Shown piece by piece: positions 17,389 through 26,414 of a stretch of 33,873 nucleotides of DNA. The DNA comes from Persephonella sp. (GTDB lineage Bacteria; Aquificota; Aquificia; Aquificales; Hydrogenothermaceae), in the NCBI GenBank assembly GCA_027030485.1, contig JALVEY010000046.1:1-33873 (forward strand), given 5' to 3'. A program made the position numbers and the translations under genes. Every line of letters starts with the position of its first letter. Position 1 is the first letter of the stretch. The notes beneath the pieces are model-generated. The model saw only the letters and a program-made list of their open reading frames with translations, was not told the DNA's origin and did no database searches.

Positions 17389-18396
17389 TTGGAATATAGA
17401 AATCTTGGCAACTCAGGTCTTAAAGTCTCAGTTATATGTCTTGGTGCGATGACATTTACAGAAAAGGGATGGAGAACTGCTGGAAGTATGAGTTTTTCGG
17501 AAATAAAAAAGGTTGTTGATTATGCTATTGACAGCGGTATTAACTTTTTTGATACTGCAGATATTTACGGGTTTGGTGAGTCAGAAAGTCTTCTGGGAAA
17601 GGCTTTAGGAAACAAAAAGAATGATGTTATTATCGCAACGAAAGTAAGGGGTGTTATGGACGAAAAAGATCCAAACAGCAGGGGACTGTCAAGATACCAT
17701 ATATTCAGATCTATAGATCAGTCTTTAAAAAGGTTAGGTAGGGATTATATAGATCTTTATCAGCTCCACTGGTGGGACAACCACACCCCTATAGAGGAAA
17801 CCCTTGAGGCTCTGAATGATCTTGTCAGGATAGGTAAAGTAAGGTATGTGGGGATTTCTGATTTTGCCGGCTGGCAGATAGCAAGATCTGTATCAATTCA
17901 GGAGATGAAAAACTACTCAAGATTTATTTCAGCCCAGATGTATTACTCCCTTCTTGGAAGGGATATAGAGTTTGAGGTTGTCCCTGCATGCGAGGCTCTG
18001 GGACTTGGAATTCTTGCATGGAGCCCCCTTGCAGGAGGTTTTCTGACGGGGAAATACTCAAAAAACAGTCCGTATCCTGAAGACAGTAGATACTCAAGAA
18101 TGGAAAAACCTTTTTTAAGGTTTGATCTTAACGAGGCTTTCTCTTTAGTTGAGGGGATAAAAAAGATAGGAAAAAAGTATAACGCTACTGTATCTCAGGT
18201 TGCACTTAACTGGGTTAGATCAAAAGAGTATGTAAGCTCAATTATAATAGGGGTAAGAAGCATAGAACAGATAAAGGACAATGTTGGATGTGTAGATTGG
18301 AGTTTGTCTAAAGAAGATGTCGGACACCTTGATGAGATAACAATACCTAAAAAACCTTACCCTCAATGGTTTCTTGATTTATTTGCAGATCTGTAG
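17389..18396 (+). CDS. Aldo/keto reductase
   Basis: MEYRNLGNSGLKVSVICLGAMTF...INFFDTADIYGFGESESLLGKAL...YIDLYQLHWWD...LAWSPLAGGFLTGKY; TTG start behind aggag. Confidence 0.96.
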   Translation: MEYRNLGNSGLKVSVICLGAMTFTEKGWRTAGSMSFSEIKKVVDYAIDSGINFFDTADIYGFGESESLLGKALGNKKNDVIIATKVRGVMDEKDPNSRGLSRYHIFRSIDQSLKRLGRDYIDLYQLHWWDNHTPIEETLEALNDLVRIGKVRYVGISDFAGWQIARSVSIQEMKNYSRFISAQMYYSLLGRDIEFEVVPACEALGLGILAWSPLAGGFLTGKYSKNSPYPEDSRYSRMEKPFLRFDLNEAFSLVEGIKKIGKKYNATVSQVALNWVRSKEYVSSIIIGVRSIEQIKDNVGCVDWSLSKEDVGHLDEITIPKKPYPQWFLDLFADL

Positions 18397-18404
18397 GTAG
18401 TCTG

Positions 18405-20174
18405 ATGTACACCTGGGATAAGATTTTTTCACAGATAAAAAAATATAGAAGGGAGCTGTTTTTAGGACACCTTTTTGCTGTTCTTGCTACAGCTGTAAGT
18501 ATACCCACCCCCCTTTTTCTTCCTCTCCTTGTTGATGAGGTTCTTCTTAATAAGCCGGGCATATTTGTTCACACATACCAGAAATTTTTTGGTGAGGGAA
18601 ATCCTGTTACCTATACATTAACAGCCCTTATCATCGTTATTGTGATGAGGCTTTTGTTTTTTATATTTAATGCACTTCAGTCAAAAATATTCACAAAAAT
18701 TTCCAAAAGCATAACCTACATTATAAGGGAAGACCTTCTCAAGCATCTGAAAGATGTCTCGATGTCCGAGTTTGAGACTGTTGGGGGAGGTGCGATAACA
18801 TCAAAGCTTGTTACAGACATTAACACAATAGATGACTTTATAGGGAAGACTGTAAGCAGGTTTATAATTTCTGTTCTTACTATTATTGGTGTTGCCTTCG
18901 TGCTGATAATGATAAACTGGAAGCTGGGACTTTTGATAGTTTTTTTAAACCCTGTGGTTATATATTTCACAACAGTAGTAGGAAGAAAAATAGGAAAGCT
19001 GAAGGCTATTGAAAACAAGGCAGTTGAGAGTTTTCAGGAAAAGCTTACAGAGACCCTTGATCTTTTCTGGCAGATAAGGGCAAGCAACAGAGAAGGATCA
19101 TTTATAAACTCTGTGCTTGAGAAGGCAAAAGAGCTAAGAAAAACATCTATAGAGTACGGGTGGAAAAGCGATGCAGCTGCCAGACTGTCTATGCTTGTTT
19201 TTCTCGCAGGATATGAGATTTTTAGAGCCGTAAGCATACTTTTTGTTGCATACTCAGATCTAACTATCGGTCTAATGCTTGCCATATTTGGCTACCTGTG
19301 GGTGATGATGACCCCTGTTCAGGAACTGCTCGGCATTCAGTACGCATTCCACTCAGGGGATGCTGCATTAAAAAGAATAAATGAAATTTTCCAGATGAAA
19401 AAAGAGCCCAAATATCCCCATGTATTAAATCCTTTTAAGAATAAAGAAACATGTTCAATAAAATTAAAAGATGTTTATTTTTCTTACGATGGGATTAATT
19501 ACATTCTTCAGGGGATAAACATATCTGCTGAAAAAGGAAAAAAAGTTGCCGTAGTAGGAGCGAGTGGTAGCGGAAAAACGACCCTTGCCCACATTATGGT
19601 AGGGTTCTATCCAGTGGACAAAGGGGATATCCTGTATGATGGTATATCTGTTAAGGAAATAGGACTTGATGTCGTCAGGGAAAATGTTTCTCTGGTTCTT
19701 CAAAACCCTATGATGTTTAATGATACAGTTAGATTTAACCTGACTATGGGCAGGGATATTCCTGAAACAAAAATATGGGAAGCACTTGAGATAGCCCAGA
19801 TGAAAGACGTTGTGGAAAATATGCCCCAAAAATTAGAAACCCTTATAGGGAAAAACGGCATAAGACTTTCAGGAGGGCAGAGACAGAGGCTTGCCATAGC
19901 AAGGATGATACTTCAGGATCCCAAAATAGTTATACTTGACGAATCAACTTCAGCCCTTGACACACATACAGAGTACAGGCTCTTTAAGGCTCTCCAGAAA
20001 TACCTTGAGAACAAAACAACCGTAATAATAGCCCACAGATTAAGCACAGTTCAGCAGGCAGATTATATATATGTGTTAGACAGGGGAAAAGTGGTAGAAG
20101 AAGGAACCCATCAGGAGCTTATAGAAAAAGAAGGTCTGTACAACAGCTTCATGAGAAAACATTTTATGCTTTAA
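18405..20174 (+). CDS. ABC transporter, fused permease/ATP-binding (exporter)
   Basis: N-terminal TM domain; Walker A GASGSGKTT, signature LSGGQRQRLAIARMIL, Walker B IVILDESTSALD. Confidence 0.97.
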   Translation: MYTWDKIFSQIKKYRRELFLGHLFAVLATAVSIPTPLFLPLLVDEVLLNKPGIFVHTYQKFFGEGNPVTYTLTALIIVIVMRLLFFIFNALQSKIFTKISKSITYIIREDLLKHLKDVSMSEFETVGGGAITSKLVTDINTIDDFIGKTVSRFIISVLTIIGVAFVLIMINWKLGLLIVFLNPVVIYFTTVVGRKIGKLKAIENKAVESFQEKLTETLDLFWQIRASNREGSFINSVLEKAKELRKTSIEYGWKSDAAARLSMLVFLAGYEIFRAVSILFVAYSDLTIGLMLAIFGYLWVMMTPVQELLGIQYAFHSGDAALKRINEIFQMKKEPKYPHVLNPFKNKETCSIKLKDVYFSYDGINYILQGINISAEKGKKVAVVGASGSGKTTLAHIMVGFYPVDKGDILYDGISVKEIGLDVVRENVSLVLQNPMMFNDTVRFNLTMGRDIPETKIWEALEIAQMKDVVENMPQKLETLIGKNGIRLSGGQRQRLAIARMILQDPKIVILDESTSALDTHTEYRLFKALQKYLENKTTVIIAHRLSTVQQADYIYVLDRGKVVEEGTHQELIEKEGLYNSFMRKHFML

Positions 20175-20188
20175 TTCTACCTTTTTTG

Positions 20189-20196
20189 TCCGATAA
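20189..20196 (+). promoter_or_regulatory. Putative sigma-28 (FliA) -10 element TCCGATAA upstream of the MCP gene
   Basis: TCCGATAA matches GCCGATAA 7/8; poor TTAATTCT-like -35 about 10-11 nt upstream. Confidence 0.45.
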
Positions 20197-20226
20197 AAAT
20201 TATAAATTAATAACTGAGGGGGTTAT

Positions 20227-22224
20227 TTGGTGAATTTTTTTAAGAATATGTCAATAAAAACAAAAGTTTATCTTCTTGCTATAATTCCCTTGATTACTAC
20301 ACTTATATATGCCCTTTTTTTTCTTGTTGAGGATTACAGAAAGTATAAGGAAAACTCATTTCTTGAAAAAGATGTTATACTGTCAACAAAAATTTCAGCC
20401 CTCGTTCATGAACTACAAAAAGAAAGGGGAGCAACCGCAGGTTTTTTAGGAAGTAAAGGAAATAAATTTAAGGATGAGCTTTCTAAACAAAGACGATTAA
20501 CAGATGATAAACTATCCCAGTTTAGATCAGAACTCCAAAAAATTGATACAAACAGATACCCTGAAGAGATAAGATCCCACCTAAAAGAAATAGAGGCATT
20601 ACTTTCAGAGCTTAGTGAAATAAGATCAAAGGTTGACTCTTTATCTATTCCATTAAATAAATCTTTAAAATATTACACAGGTCTTAACAATAAACTTATT
20701 TCTATCATAGGTTCTTTTTCAAAATTTAGCTCAAATGCAGAGGTTACAAAAGAACTGTTAGCCTATGTAAATTTTCTTCTTGCAAAAGAAAAGATGGGAA
20801 TCGAAAGAGCTGTACTTTCAGCTGTTTTTGCAAGAAACAGTTTTACACCCGATCTATACAGGAAATTTATATCTCTTCTAAGTCAGCAGGAGGCTTTTTT
20901 TACTTCATTCAGAATGACAGCTCCGGATCAATTTATACAAATATTCAAAAGATATTTTAAAGGGACGTCTGTATCTGAGGTTGAAAAAATGGAGAAGATC
21001 GCTCTTGAGATGGCAGAAAAAGGGGATTTTAATATTGATCCAACATACTGGTTCAAAACGATGACCCAAAAAATAAATATTCTGAAAGATATTGAGGATG
21101 CATTTTCTGATCTTCTGGTAAAAAATATAAGGAAACTAAAATCTGATGCTTTTAAAAAGTTCCTTGCAATGTCAATCTTCACTTTTGTTGTTATTCTTTT
21201 TATTCTTTTTATCAGTTATGTTATCAGTAAATCTATAAGTAATACGGTGAGCCTTATAGAAAGAGAGCTTAGACGTATGGCAGATAATAAAGATTTTACC
21301 AAAAAACTTTATGTGGATACTAAAGATGAGATGAAGAATATAGTTGATTCTATAAACTACCTTGTTGAGGCATCGAGAGAGGCTATTGAACAAGCAAAAA
21401 TATCCTCAAAGGAAAATACATCAATAGCAGCTGAACTTTCAGCAACTGTTTCAGAGATAGAAAAAAGAGTTGAAGAGGAGTCTGAGATCATCAGTAAGAC
21501 AACTTCAAAAGCTACAGCTATGCAAAAGCCCCTTGAAAGTTCAGTAGCTAAACTTGATAAAACAAAAAACGAGATAATAACCGCAGGTAGACTTTTAATT
21601 CAAGTGAGGGACAAAATAGAAGAGCTTCTAAATACTGTTAAACAAAGTGCAGATGAAGAAGTCAAGATAGTAGAAGAGCTTGAAAAGCTAAAAGAATCAA
21701 CAGATAGAACAAAAAATGTCCTTAAACTGATAGAAGATATTGCAAACCAGACAAACCTTCTTGCCCTTAATGCTGCCATAGAGGCAGCCAGGGCTGGAGA
21801 GGCAGGTAAAGGGTTTGCTGTTGTTGCTGATGAAGTAAGAAATTTAGCTGAAAAATCAAGAGAATATGTTGAGAATATCACAGAAACAATATCAGAACTC
21901 TTAAATGAGATAAATATTATATGTGAGAAAATTTCATCAAATGCAAAAACCGTAAAGGTGCTTGCGGAAGAATCACAAAATGTGGAGAAATCTGTTGAAT
22001 CTATAACGGAGGCAATGGAAAAAACGGTAAGCAGATCTGAAGATGCCTCTGACTCTATAAAAGCTATAGTAAATGAGATAAGGGCATTAATTCTTGAGAT
22101 AGAAAAGATTAATAAGATATCTTCTGCCAATACAAAAAGCATAGAAGAGATAGCAGATGCTATTGAACATCTGTACTCTATGACAGAAAACCTGAGCAAA
22201 ATTCTTGAGGAGTTTAAAACATAA
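20227..22224 (+). CDS. Methyl-accepting chemotaxis protein with nitrate/nitrite-sensing (NIT) domain
   Basis: [39 protein letters not shown] (NIT), two TMs, signalling tip [38 protein letters not shown]; start TTG 20227 or GTG 20230. Confidence 0.93.
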   Translation: MVNFFKNMSIKTKVYLLAIIPLITTLIYALFFLVEDYRKYKENSFLEKDVILSTKISALVHELQKERGATAGFLGSKGNKFKDELSKQRRLTDDKLSQFRSELQKIDTNRYPEEIRSHLKEIEALLSELSEIRSKVDSLSIPLNKSLKYYTGLNNKLISIIGSFSKFSSNAEVTKELLAYVNFLLAKEKMGIERAVLSAVFARNSFTPDLYRKFISLLSQQEAFFTSFRMTAPDQFIQIFKRYFKGTSVSEVEKMEKIALEMAEKGDFNIDPTYWFKTMTQKINILKDIEDAFSDLLVKNIRKLKSDAFKKFLAMSIFTFVVILFILFISYVISKSISNTVSLIERELRRMADNKDFTKKLYVDTKDEMKNIVDSINYLVEASREAIEQAKISSKENTSIAAELSATVSEIEKRVEEESEIISKTTSKATAMQKPLESSVAKLDKTKNEIITAGRLLIQVRDKIEELLNTVKQSADEEVKIVEELEKLKESTDRTKNVLKLIEDIANQTNLLALNAAIEAARAGEAGKGFAVVADEVRNLAEKSREYVENITETISELLNEINIICEKISSNAKTVKVLAEESQNVEKSVESITEAMEKTVSRSEDASDSIKAIVNEIRALILEIEKINKISSANTKSIEEIADAIEHLYSMTENLSKILEEFKT

Positions 22225-22238
22225 TTGATTTAAACTCC
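22209..22238 (+). repeat. 10-bp perfect inverted repeat GGAGTTTAAA-N10-TTTAAACTCC spanning the MCP stop codon
   Basis: Read directly; loop acataattga contains the TAA stop. Confidence 0.85.
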
Positions 22239-22279
22239 CTCCGGTATAATATTATTCTATTATTCAGGCTGGAGGGATT

Positions 22280-24388
22280 ATGGATCTAATTGAAAAACTG
22301 AATGATCAGCAGAGAGAGGCTGTTCTGCATTTTTCATCACCCCTGCTTGTTTTAGCAGGTGCCGGATCAGGAAAAACAAGAGTTATAACCCATAAAATAA
22401 TCTACCTTGTTAATAATTTCTCTATTCCTGTTGACAGAATTCTGGCAATAACATTCACCAACAAGGCAGCATCAGAGATGAAAGAAAGGGTTGTAAAATC
22501 TCTAAATCTGAAAGAAGACCCCCAGTGGATAACAACTTTCCACAGCTTATGTGCAAAAATTCTAAGAATTGAGGCAGAGTATATAGGTTACGGGAGGGAC
22601 TTTGTTATTTATGACGAGGAGGATTCAAAAAAGGTTATAAGAGATGTTGTAAAACAGCTGAATATAAATGATGAGGTGTATAAACCTGAAAAGATAAGGA
22701 ATGTTATAAACCAGATAAAGCAGAACCTTGATGAGTCTATTATTGATTTTTACGCATTCACAATGCCCCATCTTCCTGAGATTTACAAAAGATACAGCCA
22801 GAGTTTAGCCCTGTCAAATGCGATGGATTTTGATGATCTTCTCCTAAATGTAGTAAAACTTTTCAAAGAAAACCCTGAGATACTAAAAAAATGGCAGTCA
22901 AAGTTTGATTATATACTTGTTGACGAGTATCAGGACACAAATCTTGTCCAGCATGAGATACTTAAGTTGATCGTTGGGAATAGGGACTGTATAACTGTTG
23001 TTGGAGACCCCCAGCAGTGCATATACACGTGGAGAGGAGCAAACCCTGAAAACATACTTGAGTTTGAGAAGGATTTTCCCGGAACAAAGATAATAAAGCT
23101 TGAAAGGAACTACAGATCTACCGAAAAAATCCTCTCCGTTGCCAACAGGGTAATATCAGGAGCAAAGGGAAGATGGAAAGAGAAGGTTCTCAGGTTGTGG
23201 ACTGACAGAAAGGGAGGAGAGGATATATACCTGATAAGTTTAGAAACTGATAAAAAGGAGAGCGGGTTTATAACAAACAAAATAAAATCATTAACAAAGG
23301 ATGAAGGTTATAGATTTGGTGATTTTGCTGTTTTAATCAGAATGTCGTATCTTTCAAGAAACATAGAGGAATCATTTGTAAGATCAGGAATACCATATCA
23401 GGTAATAGGAGGGTTAAAATTTTACGAAAGGGCGGAGATCAAAGATATCCTTGCATATCTTAGATTTGCACTTCAGCCCAGAGACACACAGGCTTTTAAA
23501 AGAATTATAAACCTTCCCCCAAGAGGAATAGGAGAAAAAACTATACAGAAAATACAGGGTTTTTATGAAACAGACTGGATTCAGGCTTTAACAGATGCTT
23601 ACGAACAACTGCCGAAAAAATCAAAGCTTAGCCTTCAGGAATTTTTAGAGCTTGTTGAGTACATCAGAAAGTATGGAAATAAAAAGCCGTCCGAAACAGC
23701 CAAGTACATTGTTGATGTAATCAAATATGAAGACTACCTTGAAAGCAGATACAAAGACTGGGAAGACAGGGTGGCAAACATACATGAGCTTTTTAATGCC
23801 CTCAAAGAGGTGGAAAGATCAGGGAGGACATTCCTTGAGTTTTTGGAGGAAAGCTCACTTTCTCAGGCTCAGGACAACCTTGAAAACTCAGACACAGTAA
23901 AAATAATGACCGTACATGCAGCAAAAGGTTTAGAGTTTCCTGTTGTTTTCATAGCAGGTCTGGAAGATGGTATATTTCCAAGTGGAAGATCATTTGAAGA
24001 CATAGAGCAGGCTGAGGAAGAAAGAAGGCTTTTTTATGTTGCAGTAACAAGGGCTAAAGAAAAAGTTTTTATGAGCTATGCAAGAAAAAGAGCATCTTTC
24101 AGCGGTCAACTTAATGAAACAAAACCGTCAAGGTTTTTAAAGGAGATAAAAAACGATCTGAAATTTCTTTCAGACAGGAAAAATGTGAGGAGCGGTAAAC
24201 AGATATTCCCTTCAGAACATACAACCAAAGCATTTTCTTCAGGAACAGGCATAAGAACAGGACAGCTTGTGAAACATGAAACATTCGGGAAAGGAGTTGT
24301 TGTGTCCGTTAGCGGAAATAAAGCGACCGTTATATTTGAAAACTTCGGGCAGAAAACAATTTTAAAAGATTTTTTAAAATCTGTTTAA
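22280..24388 (+). CDS. UvrD/PcrA-type superfamily 1 DNA helicase
   Basis: LNDQQREAVLHFSSPLLVLAGAGSGKTRVITHKI, DEYQDTN, VGDPQQCIYTWRGA, VKIMTVHAAKGLEFPVVF, VAVTRAKEKVFMSYA; C-terminal tudor-like domain. Confidence 0.97.
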   Translation: MDLIEKLNDQQREAVLHFSSPLLVLAGAGSGKTRVITHKIIYLVNNFSIPVDRILAITFTNKAASEMKERVVKSLNLKEDPQWITTFHSLCAKILRIEAEYIGYGRDFVIYDEEDSKKVIRDVVKQLNINDEVYKPEKIRNVINQIKQNLDESIIDFYAFTMPHLPEIYKRYSQSLALSNAMDFDDLLLNVVKLFKENPEILKKWQSKFDYILVDEYQDTNLVQHEILKLIVGNRDCITVVGDPQQCIYTWRGANPENILEFEKDFPGTKIIKLERNYRSTEKILSVANRVISGAKGRWKEKVLRLWTDRKGGEDIYLISLETDKKESGFITNKIKSLTKDEGYRFGDFAVLIRMSYLSRNIEESFVRSGIPYQVIGGLKFYERAEIKDILAYLRFALQPRDTQAFKRIINLPPRGIGEKTIQKIQGFYETDWIQALTDAYEQLPKKSKLSLQEFLELVEYIRKYGNKKPSETAKYIVDVIKYEDYLESRYKDWEDRVANIHELFNALKEVERSGRTFLEFLEESSLSQAQDNLENSDTVKIMTVHAAKGLEFPVVFIAGLEDGIFPSGRSFEDIEQAEEERRLFYVAVTRAKEKVFMSYARKRASFSGQLNETKPSRFLKEIKNDLKFLSDRKNVRSGKQIFPSEHTTKAFSSGTGIRTGQLVKHETFGKGVVVSVSGNKATVIFENFGQKTILKDFLKSV

Positions 24389-25158
24389 AGGGTGCACAGT
24401 TTTGATAGATCTATTTTTTCAAGGGGTATATCCCCTATAAGAACCCTTTTAAACCTTTCAAAACTTTCTGACTCATCTGTTATGAAGATTTTTCTTAGAC
24501 CTGATCCGTTGAAACGGAGATTTTCCCTGTGGAGAAACTCGGCTATCGCCTGAGATGAATCAACTATTTTAAGATGTGGATAAATCTTTTTTATCGTTTT
24601 TTTTAATAAAGGGTAGTGGGTACAGCCTAAAATAAGAGTGTCTATTCCTTCAGCCACCAGATCATCAAGGTATTCCCTAACAACAAGCTCTGCTATCTGT
24701 CCTTCAATAATTCCCTCTTCAACAAGGGGAACAAATAAAGGACAGGGCTTTTGGTAAATTTGTACATTATTTTTTTCAAGGAGATTTTTGTAAGAACCAC
24801 TTTTTATTGTAGCAGACGTTCCTATAACCCCTATTTTTTTATTTCTTGTAAATCTTATAGCCATTTCAACGCCTGGTTCAATAACCCCTATCACAGGTAT
24901 ATCAAGTATGTTTTTTAATGTATCAAGGGCAAAAGACGAGGCCGTATTACAGGCAACAATGAGAGCATCAATCCCGAAACTTTTAAGATAGTTTCCAGCC
25001 TCCACAGAATATCTGATAACAGTTTCCTTAGATTTATTCCCGTAAGGTACTCTTGCTGTATCACCAAGGTAGTATATATCAGCTTTTGGAAACTCCTTTG
25101 ATATTTCCTTAAAAACTGTAAGACCTCCAATACCTGAGTCAAATATACCGATACTCAT
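24385..25158 (-). CDS. murI: Glutamate racemase
   Basis: MSIGIFDSGIGGLTVFKEISKEFP...YLGDTARVPYGNKS...DALIVACNTASS...DTLILGCTHYPLL; start trimmed from listed 25209 to the conserved Met. Confidence 0.97.
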   Translation of the reverse strand: MSIGIFDSGIGGLTVFKEISKEFPKADIYYLGDTARVPYGNKSKETVIRYSVEAGNYLKSFGIDALIVACNTASSFALDTLKNILDIPVIGVIEPGVEMAIRFTRNKKIGVIGTSATIKSGSYKNLLEKNNVQIYQKPCPLFVPLVEEGIIEGQIAELVVREYLDDLVAEGIDTLILGCTHYPLLKKTIKKIYPHLKIVDSSQAIAEFLHRENLRFNGSGLRKIFITDESESFERFKRVLIGDIPLEKIDLSKLCTL

Positions 25159-25511
25159 CTTTCTTCTTCCTTGTTTGAATAAACAACAGGGGCGTCCGAC
25201 CACAGCCACTCAAGGTTGTAGTATTCCCTCAGCTCAGGGATGAAGATATTTACCATAATATCACCATAGTCAATGGCTATCCATCTTCCCTCGTTATATC
25301 CTTCAACATGGGAAGGTATTATTCCTTTTTCTTTCAGTCTGTGGGTTATTTCATCACAAATAGCTTTAGTGTGGACAGGTACATCACCTGAGATTATGAT
25401 CATGTAGTCTGCTATAGGAGAAACCTTTCCTATCTCAAGGGCTACTATATCTTTTCCTTTTTTTTCCTCGGCGGTTTTTATTATTTCATTTACAACATCT
25501 CTTGTATCTAT
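25155..25511 (-). CDS. rsfS: Ribosomal silencing factor RsfS, apparently initiating at AUA
   Basis: In-frame upstream extension of ORF 25155..25403 gives (I/M)DTRDVVNEIIKTAEEKKGKDIVALEIGKVSPIADYMIIISGDVPVHTKAICDEI..., the canonical RsfS N-terminus. No ATG/GTG/TTG in frame between the TGA at 25517 and ATG 25403; ATA at 25511 lies about 8 nt after GGAGG. Confidence 0.85.
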   Translation of the reverse strand: MDTRDVVNEIIKTAEEKKGKDIVALEIGKVSPIADYMIIISGDVPVHTKAICDEITHRLKEKGIIPSHVEGYNEGRWIAIDYGDIMVNIFIPELREYYNLEWLWSDAPVVYSNKEEER

Positions 25512-25514
25512 TTC

Positions 25515-26414
25515 TCAACCCTCCTTATCCAATTTTTTTAAAAGATTTTCCATCTCCTCTTTATACTCTGAATTAGGGTAATTTTTTAAAGCATGTTTCA
25601 GAATGGAAACCGCCCTGTTTTTACTATTTTGTATTCTCTCTTTCAATCTGTTTACATGATCTTCAAGAAGTTTTTTTCTGTTTATTAATACATTTTTCTT
25701 TTCTATATCTTTTTCTTCTTTAATCTTTTTTTCAAGTTTTTTTATTTTTTCTGTGTATTCCTCTATCTCGTCTTCATACTGCTTTCCAGAATTTGCCAGA
25801 TTAAAAGCTATTTTATAGACAATAAAATCTTTTTTTATCTGCTCAGGATAATCATCATATACAAGGTTATAATAAACCGCAGCTGAGTAATATTTTCCTA
25901 AGTGTTCGTATAAATCTGCAATCTCAATGATGTGGGTTGCTTCCATTTTTTTTGCTTTAGCAATGATCTTTTTTGCCTTACTGACATATACACTTTCAGG
26001 ATAGTTGTCTAAGATTTCCTCTGCCTTTTCTATAGCTTTCCGTACATATGTTAGATCCCTATCAGGAGAAGGAGAGATCTTCATGTAAGAATCTGCAAGT
26101 TTGTAAAGAACTTCTGGAACTTGAGGAGCTGTGGGAAATAAAGAAAGAAACTCTTCAAACTCAACAATCGCATCAATATAATTTTCTTCCATATAGTATA
26201 TATTTCCCAGATAGTATCTTGCTTTCATTATGTCTGTTGTTGTCATGTTCTCTGCTTTATAAATGGCTTTCTTAAAGTACTCTTTCGCATCATCGTACTC
26301 ACCCTTCTGGTAGAGTTTTAGAGCCTTGCTCATTACCTCTTCTTTTTTTATGGTTTTCTCGGCACATGAAAACAGTACTGTCCCTGCGAAAATTACAATC
26401 AGTATCCTTTTCAT
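25515..26414 (-). CDS. TPR-containing outer-membrane assembly lipoprotein, BamD-like
   Basis: Lipobox VLFSC|AEK; GEYDDAKEYFKKAI...YYLGNIYYMEENYIDAIVEFEEFLSLFPTAPQVPEVLYKLADSYMK: BamD/YfiO-type TPRs. Confidence 0.75.
   Translation of the reverse strand: MKRILIVIFAGTVLFSCAEKTIKKEEVMSKALKLYQKGEYDDAKEYFKKAIYKAENMTTTDIMKARYYLGNIYYMEENYIDAIVEFEEFLSLFPTAPQVPEVLYKLADSYMKISPSPDRDLTYVRKAIEKAEEILDNYPESVYVSKAKKIIAKAKKMEATHIIEIADLYEHLGKYYSAAVYYNLVYDDYPEQIKKDFIVYKIAFNLANSGKQYEDEIEEYTEKIKKLEKKIKEEKDIEKKNVLINRKKLLEDHVNRLKERIQNSKNRAVSILKHALKNYPNSEYKEEMENLLKKLDKEG

Noticed and set aside
21600-22199. 199-aa minus-strand ORF opposite the MCP gene
   Set aside because: Ser/Ile-rich shadow ORF produced by coiled-coil codons; no RBS.
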